Part shown: piece after piece, positions 22,066 to 27,727 of the stretch | How positions within the stretch are numbered: the stretch's first letter is position 1 | How the letters are laid out: each line of letters opens with the position of its first letter | Virus record (IMG/VR): IMGVR_UViG_3300044655_000831 | Span: 1-31,896 of that record | Length of the DNA: 31,896 bases | Strand: one strand, 5' to 3' | Origin: a virus | Position numbers and translations under genes: made by a program | Notes under the pieces: model-generated | Seen by the model: the letters and a program-made list of their open reading frames with translations, nothing else | Database searches by the model: none | Told to the model about the DNA's origin: nothing

Positions 22066-22297
22066 TTTCTTCGTTTATTAATTTGGTTGGTGTGAATGTG
22101 CTGAATACGTCCTCGCGTGAAAGACCTGTGTGTAAGCAAATGTTGTTGAAGTCTTTAATTCTCATTCGTTCGGGGTGTGCGACGTAAAGACGTGCCGTTG
22201 GATCGCTGATTCGTAACGCTGTCTTGAAGTTCGTTAACGTCTTGAAGTTTATCTTGACAAGGCGACCGAATGGAGTCTTGTATATTTCTTTATTCAT
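22058..22297 (-). CDS. Small HTH-like hypothetical protein
   Basis: This 79-residue protein has basic beta strands at the N-terminus (IYKTPFGRLVKINFKTLTNF) and two helices that could be helix-turn-helix (RMRIKDFNNICLHTGLSRED, VFSTFTPTK). It overlaps the DnaA-like gene by eight bases and the upstream gene by four (ATGA). A role in DNA binding is possible, but I recognise no family. Confidence 0.5.
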   Translation of the reverse strand: MNKEIYKTPFGRLVKINFKTLTNFKTALRISDPTARLYVAHPERMRIKDFNNICLHTGLSREDVFSTFTPTKLINEEND

Positions 22298-22719
22298 AAT
22301 TTGAAAAGTGATTTAACCACGCGTTGAATGAAGGAAAGTTCTTGTTCTTTTCTAACTGGCGCGGTTGGTTGTGTTGTTTGTTTTGCTTCTTTCGGTTGAT
22401 TGAAAAGCGTTGTTTGTTTTACGAATTGCTTATACGAGTTCGTCTGTTGCGTTCCTTTTCTTTGGAAGCGGTCGTACACGCGTTGGTTGTATTCGTTCTT
22501 TATTTGAATGAATTGTTCGTAACGGCTAACACGAATTTTTACAAGTGCTTTATACGTTCCGTCTTTTTCCTTCCAATAGATACCTGCGGTTCTTAAAGGT
22601 GTGGTGTAGCCGTTTGAACTATTCATTAAGCGTAATGCTTCAGCAGGTGTTTTGCCTTCGTTAATTAATTTGCAAAATTCGCGAACTCTTTCGATGTTAA
22701 ATTCTTTTCTTGTTGTCAT
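22294..22719 (-). CDS. Basic hypothetical protein, 141 residues
   Basis: The N-terminus (NIERVREFCKLINEGKTPAE, ALRLMNSSNGYTTPLRTAGI YW) looks like a small helical DNA-binding module followed by a beta segment. The middle and end are basic and low-complexity (FQRKGTQQTNSYKQFVKQTT, KQTTQPTAPVRKEQ). It is the first gene after a hairpin at 22762-22790, so it may start a transcript segment. No family is recognised. The high charge and neighbours suggest a nucleic acid-related role. Confidence 0.5.
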   Translation of the reverse strand: MTTRKEFNIERVREFCKLINEGKTPAEALRLMNSSNGYTTPLRTAGIYWKEKDGTYKALVKIRVSRYEQFIQIKNEYNQRVYDRFQRKGTQQTNSYKQFVKQTTLFNQPKEAKQTTQPTAPVRKEQELSFIQRVVKSLFKL

Positions 22720-22761
22720 TTTGTTTTTAATTGTATGGTTTATTAGTCATTTGTGCCATAT

Positions 22762-22790
22762 AAGGCGATTATGTATGATATAACCGCCTT
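22762..22790 (-). terminator. 11-bp hairpin between SSB-like and replication genes
   Basis: AAGGCGATTAT (22762-22772) faces ATAACCGCCTT (22780-22790) around a 7-base loop. On the minus-strand RNA all 11 positions pair (one G-U). On the plus strand the same position is an A-C mismatch, so the structure suits minus transcripts. No T run follows on the minus strand, so attenuation or RNA processing is as likely as termination. Confidence 0.55.
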
Positions 22791-22805
22791 TTTATGACAA
22801 GTTAT

Positions 22806-23609
22806 TTAGAAGGGCATGTCGTCCGTGTCGTCCGTTTGTGTTGACTGAACCAAACCGCTTTTTTCGAGCATCGCTTTTGCTTTGTTCATTTGATCCGCAG
22901 CCTTATCTAATCGGTCGCTAAATTCTTTCGAACTGCTTACTTTGTTTTGCAACCACTCTGGAAGCATCTTAAAACGCAAGTCGAAATCTTCGCTGTCGTA
23001 GTCTAAAAGGAAAGCGCTGTTCACTAACGGTGGGCAAGTCATTCCTTTCGCAAGTGGTGACGCTCCTTTAAGGTCTGCGTAAGTACGTCCTGTGTTCGCT
23101 GTGCGGTGCATTACGCTCACCATTGCTTCCTTGCCAAGCAAAGTACCGATGTCAAATTTGTTCGCTTCTCCGTCGCTCATTGCCTTTCCAAGCCACGATT
23201 GAACGAAGGCTCTTAGTCCACTCTTTTCGTGCATTGAAAGTGTGAAGTCGCGACCGATAGAGAACGGTTGTTCACCTTTACCGAAGTCAGCGGTTTCGAG
23301 AGGTAGTTCAAACACTAAGCGAACTTTGTTCACTAACTTTTCCTCGCCCTGGTAAGTGTCCAAGATTGTCCCGATGTGAATGATTTGGTAGCAACGCGCT
23401 ACGTGTGTTCCTGCGGGTACTGTTTGACCGCCGCCGTTGTTGTTTGTTGGTTGTGCAATAATGCTCATTGTGTTGTTGTTTATTTGTTTATTGTTGAATG
23501 AATTTAGATATTGTTCGAACTTTACTGCCAGTTCAGCGTCTGATTCAATATGTTTCAATTGGCTTTCGTGCAGATGCGCTTGTTCGTTTATGCGCTTAAA
23601 GTATCCCAT
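22806..23609 (-). CDS. Single-stranded DNA-binding-like protein with acidic tip
   Basis: The open frame has 267 residues. A second ATG at 23468 (MSIIAQPTNNNGGGQTVPAG) follows an A-rich leader-like stretch and would give 220 residues. The core reads HVARCYQIIHIGTILDTYQG, KVRLVFELPLETADFG, FTLSMHEKSGLRAFVQSWLG, a beta-rich layout I associate with ssDNA-binding or recombination-support proteins in phages. The C-terminus ends QTDDTDDMPF, like the DDDIPF tip by which bacterial SSB recruits partners. It lies upstream of the replication genes. The 47-residue N-terminal segment (KRINEQAHLHESQLKHIESD) may be a fused small protein. SSB-like function is inferred. Confidence 0.6.
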   Translation of the reverse strand: MGYFKRINEQAHLHESQLKHIESDAELAVKFEQYLNSFNNKQINNNTMSIIAQPTNNNGGGQTVPAGTHVARCYQIIHIGTILDTYQGEEKLVNKVRLVFELPLETADFGKGEQPFSIGRDFTLSMHEKSGLRAFVQSWLGKAMSDGEANKFDIGTLLGKEAMVSVMHRTANTGRTYADLKGASPLAKGMTCPPLVNSAFLLDYDSEDFDLRFKMLPEWLQNKVSSSKEFSDRLDKAADQMNKAKAMLEKSGLVQSTQTDDTDDMPF

Positions 23610-23894
23610 TTAGATTTTATCTTCAAAGATTCGGTAGTCAAACTCGAAAGTGATTCCGTCCTTCTTCAATCGGATGTAGTGTAGATCGTATTCGGGTTCA
23701 TCTCTGCGAAAGAAGCGACCGAGAATGTCAATCTCAAAACTGATTCCGTTTGCATCGACGAAATTCATTCCTTCCTTTTCTTGAAACCAGCCTGTGTCTT
23801 CTTCGTGAAAGTTTTCTGCGATGCCTTTGATTTCTTCGTTGAGACGCTTGATGTCGTCCATTGAAAAGTGATAAGTGATTTTAGGGTTGTACAT
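23610..23894 (-). CDS. Hypothetical protein, 94 residues
   Basis: I prefer ATG 23894 over the TTG at 23918. The peptide MYNPKITYHFSMDDIKRLNE continues with an acidic helix and a beta-rich end (GISFEIDILGRFFRRDEPEY, DLHYIRLKKDGITFEFDYRI). Its stop directly abuts the ATG at 23609 of the SSB-like frame (no spacer), so they are probably coupled. No family is recognised. It belongs to the early minus operon. Confidence 0.55.
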   Translation of the reverse strand: MYNPKITYHFSMDDIKRLNEEIKGIAENFHEEDTGWFQEKEGMNFVDANGISFEIDILGRFFRRDEPEYDLHYIRLKKDGITFEFDYRIFEDKI

Positions 23895-23905
23895 TGATTT
23901 TGATT

Positions 23906-24041
23906 TTAGTGATTGCAAATGTATTCAATTAGTTGGTCGTTCCAACGCGCTTCCGAAAGTTTTTGATGTTTTTCGATGTTCGCGCTTATCTCGTTGTGCG
24001 TTAGGTTGTAAGCCGATGCGCTCGAAGAAACACAAACAAAG
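23906..24041 (-). other. Coding-like segment without a start codon
   Basis: One minus-strand frame here encodes SAYNLTHNEISANIEKHQKL followed by SEARWNDQLIEYICNH and a stop. It reads like a real protein end, but no ATG, GTG or TTG lies between it and the stop of the gene at 24042-24266. Upstream in the same frame it only overlaps that gene. It is in the +1 frame relative to that gene, so it could be its frameshifted extension, a remnant, or the result of a one-base error. Confidence 0.35.
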
Positions 24042-24266
24042 TTACTTTTCTTTTGGTGGCTTTGGTAGTTCTTTCCAATGCGTTGTAATAAGGTGCTTGA
24101 ATACTCGTTCAAGTTTGTCAATTCTAAAGGAGCAATACGCATCCCAATCCAATGTTCCATTTCTCTTATCGCCCCAATAATTTTGGGCGACGATAATAGC
24201 TTCTTGAATTTCATTGATATCTTCGGGAAAGAGAAGTGGTGTTTTGCATTTGTTTTCATTGTTCAT
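24042..24266 (-). CDS. Hypothetical protein, 74 residues
   Basis: ATG at 24266 gives MNNENKCKTPLLFPEDINEI, QEAIIVAQNYWGDKRNGTLD and WDAYCSFRIDKLERVFKHLI then TTHWKELPKPPKEK. The in-frame ATG at 24440 would run over the neighbouring small gene, so I reject it. The sequence is helical with a Trp-rich end. A coding-like segment in the +1 frame follows its stop (23906-24041). No family is recognised. Confidence 0.55.
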   Translation of the reverse strand: MNNENKCKTPLLFPEDINEIQEAIIVAQNYWGDKRNGTLDWDAYCSFRIDKLERVFKHLITTHWKELPKPPKEK

Positions 24267-24285
24267 TTGATTTATTGGTTTTAGA

Positions 24286-24456
24286 TTAAATTTCTTTGGA
24301 TTCAAGGACTGTTTCTTTAGGTGTAAAGCATACCGCTTTGTCAAATTCTTCTTTAGCTTGTTCGTAAGTTCTGAACTTACCAACGTATTCGTTTTCGATT
24401 TTAAGCCAGTACACGGTCTCGTTGTACTTTTGTTCTTCAATTAGTTCTACTTTCAT
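24286..24456 (-). CDS. Small hypothetical protein, 56 residues
   Basis: ATG at 24454-24456 starts MKVELIEEQKYNETVYWLKI, continuing ENEYVGKFRTYEQAKEEFDK and ending near VLESKEI. The W-x-L-x-x-x-N-x-Y-V-G-x-F-x-T-Y-E-x-A pattern is a small beta-beta-alpha fold that I have seen in short phage proteins of unknown function. It shares an ATGA overlap with the membrane peptide upstream, evidence that both are translated. Confidence 0.6.
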   Translation of the reverse strand: MKVELIEEQKYNETVYWLKIENEYVGKFRTYEQAKEEFDKAVCFTPKETVLESKEI

Positions 24457-24566
24457 TTTGTTGTGTGGTTTGGGGTTTGTTCTAGTTGTCTTGTTTGTTC
24501 GTCAATCGTTCCTGCGATTAACATTGCTCCGAAAAGCATCGCGATAAAGAGTAGTGCTTTTTTCAT
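24453..24566 (-). CDS. Small exported or membrane peptide, 37 residues
   Basis: The peptide MKKALLFIAMLFGAMLIAGT ends IDEQTRQLEQTPNHTTK. A Lys pair followed by a 17-residue hydrophobic stretch looks like a signal peptide or signal anchor, with a polar C-terminal tail that would face the periplasm. The ATGA overlap with the next gene supports translation. Such early membrane peptides can act in superinfection exclusion or host takeover; function here is unknown. Confidence 0.55.
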   Translation of the reverse strand: MKKALLFIAMLFGAMLIAGTIDEQTRQLEQTPNHTTK

Positions 24567-24619
24567 TTGCTTATTTTGGTTTAGTTAATGTGCGTTGTTG
24601 AGCCGCACCCCTCATTTGA

Positions 24620-24994
24620 TTAAATTCCTGTATGATAATTTTCGCATAATCCGATTTCGCGCTTAATAGCGTCGGGGCTATCTTGACAAGGATCGTATTG
24701 ATTATAATCTTCAATAGTGTTAAACTTGAAACACTCGATGCTGTAACCATCTTTACGCTCCCAAATTTCATACACCCCAACACATTGCTCGCCCTCTTCC
24801 CTGCTCCACGCATAACACGCGATAGTTTTTTTAGGCTGCATACTGGTATGACCGTCATTCCAACCGCTTAAATCTCTTTTAAAAGGAAGTTCTTTGATAG
24901 AACGACCTGCATAGGTAGCCCATAATTTAAGAAATTCGTCAATTCTTACAGAAAGTCCGCTAAAGGTTACTGTGCTTTCAATTTTTGTTCTCAT
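24620..24994 (-). CDS. Hypothetical protein, first gene of the minus operon
   Basis: This 124-residue protein contains VTFSGLSVRIDEFLKLWATY, ELPFKRDLSGWNDGHTSMQP and then a Cys-containing C-terminal part (KTIACYAWSREEGEQCVGVY, DSPDAIKREIGLCENY). Alternating strands suggest a compact alpha/beta fold. It is the first gene transcribed from the promoter at 25042-25071, with a leader of about 40 bases. First early genes of phages often encode host-takeover factors, but no family is recognised here. Confidence 0.55.
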   Translation of the reverse strand: MRTKIESTVTFSGLSVRIDEFLKLWATYAGRSIKELPFKRDLSGWNDGHTSMQPKKTIACYAWSREEGEQCVGVYEIWERKDGYSIECFKFNTIEDYNQYDPCQDSPDAIKREIGLCENYHTGI

Positions 24995-25041
24995 CGTTGT
25001 TTTGTTTTTGTTTATCTTTGGTGTTGTTGTTAATTGTTTGA

Positions 25042-25071
25042 CAAATATATGCTAAACTTTTGAATACACAA
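25042..25071 (-). promoter_or_regulatory. Strong Bacteroidota-type promoter for the minus operon
   Basis: On the minus strand TTG (25069-25071, within TTTTTTTGTTG) and a perfect -7 box TATATTTG (25042-25049) are separated by exactly 19 bases, matching the Bacteroidota primary sigma consensus TTG-N19-TAnnTTTG. It points at the gene ending its start codon at 24994. The spacer end TTTAGCA is shared with the promoter at 18683-18713. Confidence 0.75.
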
Positions 25072-25079
25072 CAAAAAAA

Positions 25080-25130
25080 TGAAAATAAATTGAAAATAAT
25101 TTCTAACTGATTGAAAATGAACGTGAAAAC
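25080..25130 (+). repeat. Short direct repeats in the divergent control region
   Basis: TGAAAATAA occurs at 25080-25088 and 25091-25099, TGAAAATGA at 25112-25120, and GTGAAAAC at 25123-25130. They lie in the only divergent gap of the window, beside the minus promoter and over the start of the nuclease gene. They could be operator or iteron-like sites; the low complexity of the region makes chance possible. Confidence 0.4.
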
Positions 25131-25524
25131 TTTTAAGAAAACTTATAAAAAAAGTGTCGTGAAGCGTAAAGCAACGCCTGAATCTGAATCGAACCAACAA
25201 GAAATTGTAATAAAGTACCTTCGTTTAGCATATCCCGACGCGTTGTACTGCGCTTCCGCAGGTGGAATGAGAACAAGTTACTTGCAAGCGGTCAAAATGA
25301 AGCGTACTGGATACGTCAAAGGGTTTCCTGACTTGTTCATCTACGAACCACGCGGATCGTTCTTCGGTCTTGCAATCGAAATGAAGAAAGAGAAAGGGGG
25401 TGTCGCATCGCCCGAACAAAAGTGGTGGCAAGAACAATTAAGAAACAGGGGCTACGCGTCTTATATTTGTAAGGGAAATGAGGAAGCAATTAAAGTAATA
25501 GATGAATACTTCAACACAAATTGA
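25117..25524 (+). CDS. VRR-NUC-type nuclease
   Basis: ATG at 25117 gives 135 residues; the TTG at 25111 is less likely. The sequence has SNQQEIVIKYLRLAYPDALY, then the nuclease core KGFPDLFIYEP...GLAIEMKKEKG and VASPEQKWWQEQLRNRGYAS. D in GFPDL and the E-x-K in IEMKK are the metal-site residues of the PD-(D/E)xK VRR-NUC family; the Q in SPEQKWW is also typical. Such phage proteins may process recombination or replication intermediates. It is the first gene of the plus-strand early operon, coupled by TTGA to the sigma-like gene. Confidence 0.85.
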   Translation: MNVKTFKKTYKKSVVKRKATPESESNQQEIVIKYLRLAYPDALYCASAGGMRTSYLQAVKMKRTGYVKGFPDLFIYEPRGSFFGLAIEMKKEKGGVASPEQKWWQEQLRNRGYASYICKGNEEAIKVIDEYFNTN

Positions 25525-26024
25525 CACTTGAACACTACATAGAAGGAAGGTACAAACACTTTAAAGAGTTAGCGTACAACATTGCTCGTAAAGAACCCTT
25601 TTACGAGGATCTCTTGCACGACTCTTTACTTTCTATGTTCGGTTCAAAACATATCGAGAATCTAATTGATACAGGCGACTTCGAGTTTTACTTAATTCGT
25701 GTAATGTATTTGTCGGTTAACTCACCAACGTCGCCATTCTACAAACAAACGATAGCCTGGAACAGAAACCGCCGCGACTTCAAAGACTACGCTCACGAAG
25801 TTGATAAGACGTGGCTAGGCGCACGAATGACCAACGAACAACTGGACATTCTAATTAGTCGATTGAGTGAGTTCGAGCGTTTGATATTTCAAGAATACAT
25901 TCTGGAGGACTTCACCTACCGTGCGCTATCAAAAGAAACAGGAATACCGATGCCGTTCTTGTATCGCACTATTGATTCAATTAAACAAAAAATAAGAGCA
26001 AATGTTATTCGCAAAACACAATGA
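25521..26024 (+). CDS. Sigma-like factor (sigma-70 family)
   Basis: The 167-residue protein starts at a TTG (25521) that overlaps the previous TGA as TTGA; the next in-frame ATG is 60 codons later, inside the conserved part. Residues 16-40 (AYNIARKEPFYEDLLHDSLL SMF) resemble sigma region 2. Residues ~110-160 (RLSEFERLIFQEYILEDFTY, RALSKETGIPMPFLYRTIDS, IKQKIR) resemble the region 4 helix-turn-helix. Phages of Bacteroidota often carry such small factors, possibly for late transcription. The -10 and -35 targets are unknown. It overlaps the next gene by 23 bases. Confidence 0.65.
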   Translation: MTLEHYIEGRYKHFKELAYNIARKEPFYEDLLHDSLLSMFGSKHIENLIDTGDFEFYLIRVMYLSVNSPTSPFYKQTIAWNRNRRDFKDYAHEVDKTWLGARMTNEQLDILISRLSEFERLIFQEYILEDFTYRALSKETGIPMPFLYRTIDSIKQKIRANVIRKTQ

Positions 26025-26445
26025 GTACAAAAGACGTCTTGACATTTGTCGAGCGTGTAAATTCTTCGAAGCTTCAACGCAATCTTGCGGAACTTTAATA
26101 GTAGGTGACGAAGTAGAAACCGAAGTATTATTCCGTCGTAAGTCGATAAAACTTTGCGGTTGCGTAATGCCAGTCAAAGCAAAACTCGCTTTCGCTTCTT
26201 GTCCTGCATCTAAATGGGAAGGTGTGTTGACACTTGACGAACAAATAGAGTTCAAACGCTTCCTATTAGACGCTCAAAAGAAGGGCAGGATTGACGCGAT
26301 AGACCTTTCGAAGTTCTACACCTTCAAAGACAAGGCAACAGGCGCTTACAACGAGCGTTCGACGTGTGGCGCGTGTGTCAAGAAAGACATCAAAACCTTT
26401 CTTGAATCGATGTCAGACGTACCTGTTGATTTCAACAACGAGTAA
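26002..26445 (+). CDS. Cys-rich putative zinc-binding protein
   Basis: This 147-residue protein has CRACKFF at 16-22, SCGTL near 28, KLCGCVMPVKAKLAFASCPA SKW near 50-72, and STCGACVKKD near 120. Three or four CxxC-type knuckles could bind one or two zinc ions. The C-x-x-C ... CGC-x-[ML]-x-x-K ... CP-x-x-K-W order is common in small proteins of Bacteroidota phages without known function. It follows the sigma-like gene with a 23-base overlap and is the last gene before a terminator-like hairpin. A transcription-related adaptor is possible, by context only. Confidence 0.6.
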   Translation: MLFAKHNEYKRRLDICRACKFFEASTQSCGTLIVGDEVETEVLFRRKSIKLCGCVMPVKAKLAFASCPASKWEGVLTLDEQIEFKRFLLDAQKKGRIDAIDLSKFYTFKDKATGAYNERSTCGACVKKDIKTFLESMSDVPVDFNNE

Positions 26446-26482
26446 CTGAAAAGTTTCAAGGCAACCTTTGACAATACGAACG

Positions 26483-26490
26483 TATATTTG
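26483..26490 (+). promoter_or_regulatory. Candidate -7 box upstream of the structured gap
   Basis: TATATTTG is a perfect Bacteroidota -7 sequence. The nearest upstream TTTG (26467-26470) is only 12 bases away, shorter than the usual 17-23, so the -33 element is poor. It could drive the RNA at 26513-26880, perhaps with an activator or the phage sigma-like factor. Confidence 0.35.
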
Positions 26491-26512
26491 TATAGTCAAG
26501 TGTATTTAGCAT

Positions 26513-26568
26513 TACCCCCTTTTGTTTAGCACTTGACAGAGCAAAACAATTGGGGGTATATTTTTTAT
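26513..26568 (+). terminator. Hairpin with T run after the early plus operon
   Basis: TACCCCC (26513-26519) pairs with GGGGGTA (26552-26558). After a 2x2 T-T internal loop, TTGTTT (26522-26527) pairs with AAACAA (26544-26549) around a 16-base loop. TATTTTTTAT follows directly, as for an intrinsic terminator. It lies 67 bases after the Cys-rich gene stop and could also be the 5' end of the structured RNA. Confidence 0.65.
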
Positions 26569-26880
26569 CGTCGGAAGCAATTTAACGACAGGGTAAAAGA
26601 CGAATAAGGGCAACTGTGGGATTGTGTTAAAGCCCAATGGTATGACAAAGGAATAAGCCATACGACACACGGAGAGGCAATTCTTCGAAAGATAGATTCC
26701 AGACTCAAGGACATTGCTGTTCACTTGAGGACACGACAGCGAGAGACTCATTCGACGGAGTAATTATCGCAAAAGTGAGCGTCCAACACTTTGAGAAATC
26801 TTAGTGTTGGATATTTCTATCTCTCACTTAGCTCCAGATCTAATCTCGGGAGTAATTAATATACCGACTGTTTTTTTTTA
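26569..26880 (+). ncRNA. Candidate structured noncoding RNA
   Basis: No credible gene is seen in about 450 bases (26446-26897), in a genome with hardly any other gap. Successive pairings on the plus strand are: GGGC/GCCC (26608-26611, 26632-26635); GTATG/CATAC (26640-26644, 26659-26663) interlocked with GGAAT/ATTCC (26650-26654, 26696-26700), a possible pseudoknot; GGAGAG-GCAA-TTCTTC with a GNRA loop (26671-26686); CTCAAG/CTTGAG (26704-26709, 26724-26729); GCGA..ACTC/GAGT..TCGC (26739-26770); AAGTGAG enclosing TCCAACACT/AGTGTTGGA (26773-26829); CTCC-AGAT/ATCT-GGAG (26832-26852). Nine T follow at 26871-26879. I cannot assign a known RNA class; AAAGATAG before ATTCC recalls group I J8/7, but the full core is not found. 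Confidence 0.55.
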
Positions 26881-26959
26881 ATTTAAGAAGTAACAAGATG
26901 TACAAGGAACTCGCAGAACAACACTACGTTAACCACAAAGACTACAAAAACTAAAAATT

Positions 26960-27091
26960 ATGGAAAATTTTAATCAAATAGTTATTTGGAATATGAAAGA
27001 TATAATAGGACTAAGTCTTTTAGGCTTAATAATATTTGTTGTTTCAATAATATTTTTTATTGCTAAAATCAAAGGAGGTAACAATGAGTAA
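26960..27091 (+). CDS. Small membrane protein, 43 residues
   Basis: ATG at 26960 follows ACTAAAAATT. The peptide MENFNQIVIWNMKDIIGLSL continues LGLIIFVVSIIFFIAKIKGG NNE: one transmembrane helix with a short basic end. It overlaps the next start (27084) by eight bases, and its 3' end encodes the unusual Shine-Dalgarno of that gene. A role in the membrane is likely; the function is unknown. Confidence 0.55.
   Translation: MENFNQIVIWNMKDIIGLSLLGLIIFVVSIIFFIAKIKGGNNE
27073..27079 (+). promoter_or_regulatory. Canonical Shine-Dalgarno, unusual in this genome
   Basis: AGGAGGT lies four bases before ATG 27084 (AAAGGAGGTAACA-ATG). Nearly all other starts here have only A-rich leaders, as expected in Bacteroidota. 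The site decides for ATG 27084 over the upstream in-frame ATG at 27060, which lies before the site. Confidence 0.7.
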
Positions 27092-27329
27092 GCAAACAAG
27101 TAGTGTCGAATTGTTAGAAAAGCAAACAAGTAGTGTTGAATTTTTAGCTAACGCTTTTATTTTTGTAGCTCCAGAATTATGGGGAAAACTAAAAGTTAAA
27201 TTCCAACAAGCGAAAGCAATGCACAAGTCGGAAATTGAAAGTGCGTATCTGGATGGATGTACTGATAATATGAATGATGAGGATGATGTTGAATACTATT
27301 ACAACGAAATATTTGGAGGTAGTGAATGA
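27084..27329 (+). CDS. Hypothetical protein with a 10-residue tandem repeat
   Basis: This 81-residue protein starts MSKQTSSVELLEKQTSSVEF: the decapeptide KQTSSVE[LF]L[EA] appears twice in tandem at residues 3-22, from a 30-bp DNA duplication. The rest is helical and acidic (APELWGKLKVKFQQAKAMHK, MNDEDDVEYYYNEIFGG). The start follows a strong Shine-Dalgarno sequence. Its end overlaps the next gene by four bases (ATGA). No family is recognised. Confidence 0.6.
   Translation: MSKQTSSVELLEKQTSSVEFLANAFIFVAPELWGKLKVKFQQAKAMHKSEIESAYLDGCTDNMNDEDDVEYYYNEIFGGSE
27091..27150 (+). repeat. Tandem 30-bp repeat inside a gene
   Basis: Units 27091-27120 and 27121-27150 both begin AGCAAACAAGTAGTG and keep GAATT..TTAG at the same positions, with about five differences. 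The length is a multiple of three, so the frame is kept and ten residues are duplicated. Confidence 0.85.
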
Positions 27330-27679
27330 TAATCATACCAGCTCAACTCGAAGCCGTTACTACGCGAAAGGACAAGACACTCAAACTAACCTTTGGAACT
27401 AATGAACTTTCACCTGCTCAAGCGTCCGAACTATTCACTATCGCAAATCAATTCGGTTATCTTGCTTTCAAAGACGAAGACTTCAAACGCGAAGAACTGG
27501 ATGCAGTTGAAAGTCTTAAGTCAGAGTTAGAAGATACGTTAAAGAAGCCTTCACAGCGTTTACGTAGTGTTCTCTTTCGACTATTCGAACAAGACAACGA
27601 CGGGTTCAAAACATTCTCGAAATACTACGATTCGAAGATGGAACAACTTATTAACCATTACAAAGGAAAATTAGGGTAA
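27326..27679 (+). CDS. Hypothetical protein, 117 residues
   Basis: The protein starts MIIIPAQLEAVTTRKDKTLK, then LTFGTNELSPAQASELFTIA, an acidic helix, and the basic segment KKPSQRLRSVLFRLFEQDND followed by FKTFSKYYDSKMEQLINHYK. The N-terminal beta strands and C-terminal S-Q-R-L-R-x-x-L-[FY] ... F-x-x-[FY]-Y-x-x-K-M-E-x-x-[IL] helix recur in proteins of Bacteroidota phages that I know only as hypothetical. It is coupled to the gene upstream by ATGA and lies 48 bases before the small terminase-like gene. Confidence 0.6.
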   Translation: MIIIPAQLEAVTTRKDKTLKLTFGTNELSPAQASELFTIANQFGYLAFKDEDFKREELDAVESLKSELEDTLKKPSQRLRSVLFRLFEQDNDGFKTFSKYYDSKMEQLINHYKGKLG

Positions 27680-27727
27680 TTGTTACCTTCGAAAAGAAAA
27701 CGAGAGTAGTTTTTATATTTATAAATT

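Noticed and set aside
24571-24858. 95-codon minus-strand frame
   Set aside because: Shadow of the gene at 24620-24994 in another frame; codons and peptide do not look like the neighbours.
25013-25020. TATCTTTG as a plus-strand promoter for the nuclease operon
   Set aside because: The -7 box is perfect, but the nearest TTTG upstream is 25 bases away and the area is a low-complexity G/T stretch. Kept only as a weak possibility.
26512-26751. 79-codon minus-strand frame in the gene-free gap
   Set aside because: It overlaps several hairpins, has no leader or neighbours on that strand, and the peptide shows no protein-like pattern.
26741-26757. GAGAGACTCATTCGACGG as the group I intron R element
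   Set aside because: It resembles plastid trnL intron R sequence, but it lies after the S-like element AAAGATAGATTCC and no matching P7 3' strand follows, so the order is wrong.
26746-26761. T-arm of a tRNA (ACTC-ATTCGACG-GAGT)
   Set aside because: The loop has eight bases, and no acceptor stem, anticodon arm or CCA end can be placed around it.
26898-26954. 18-residue frame MYKELAEQHYVNHKDYKN
   Set aside because: Too short to support without homologues, although it follows the T9 run and has an acceptable A-rich leader.
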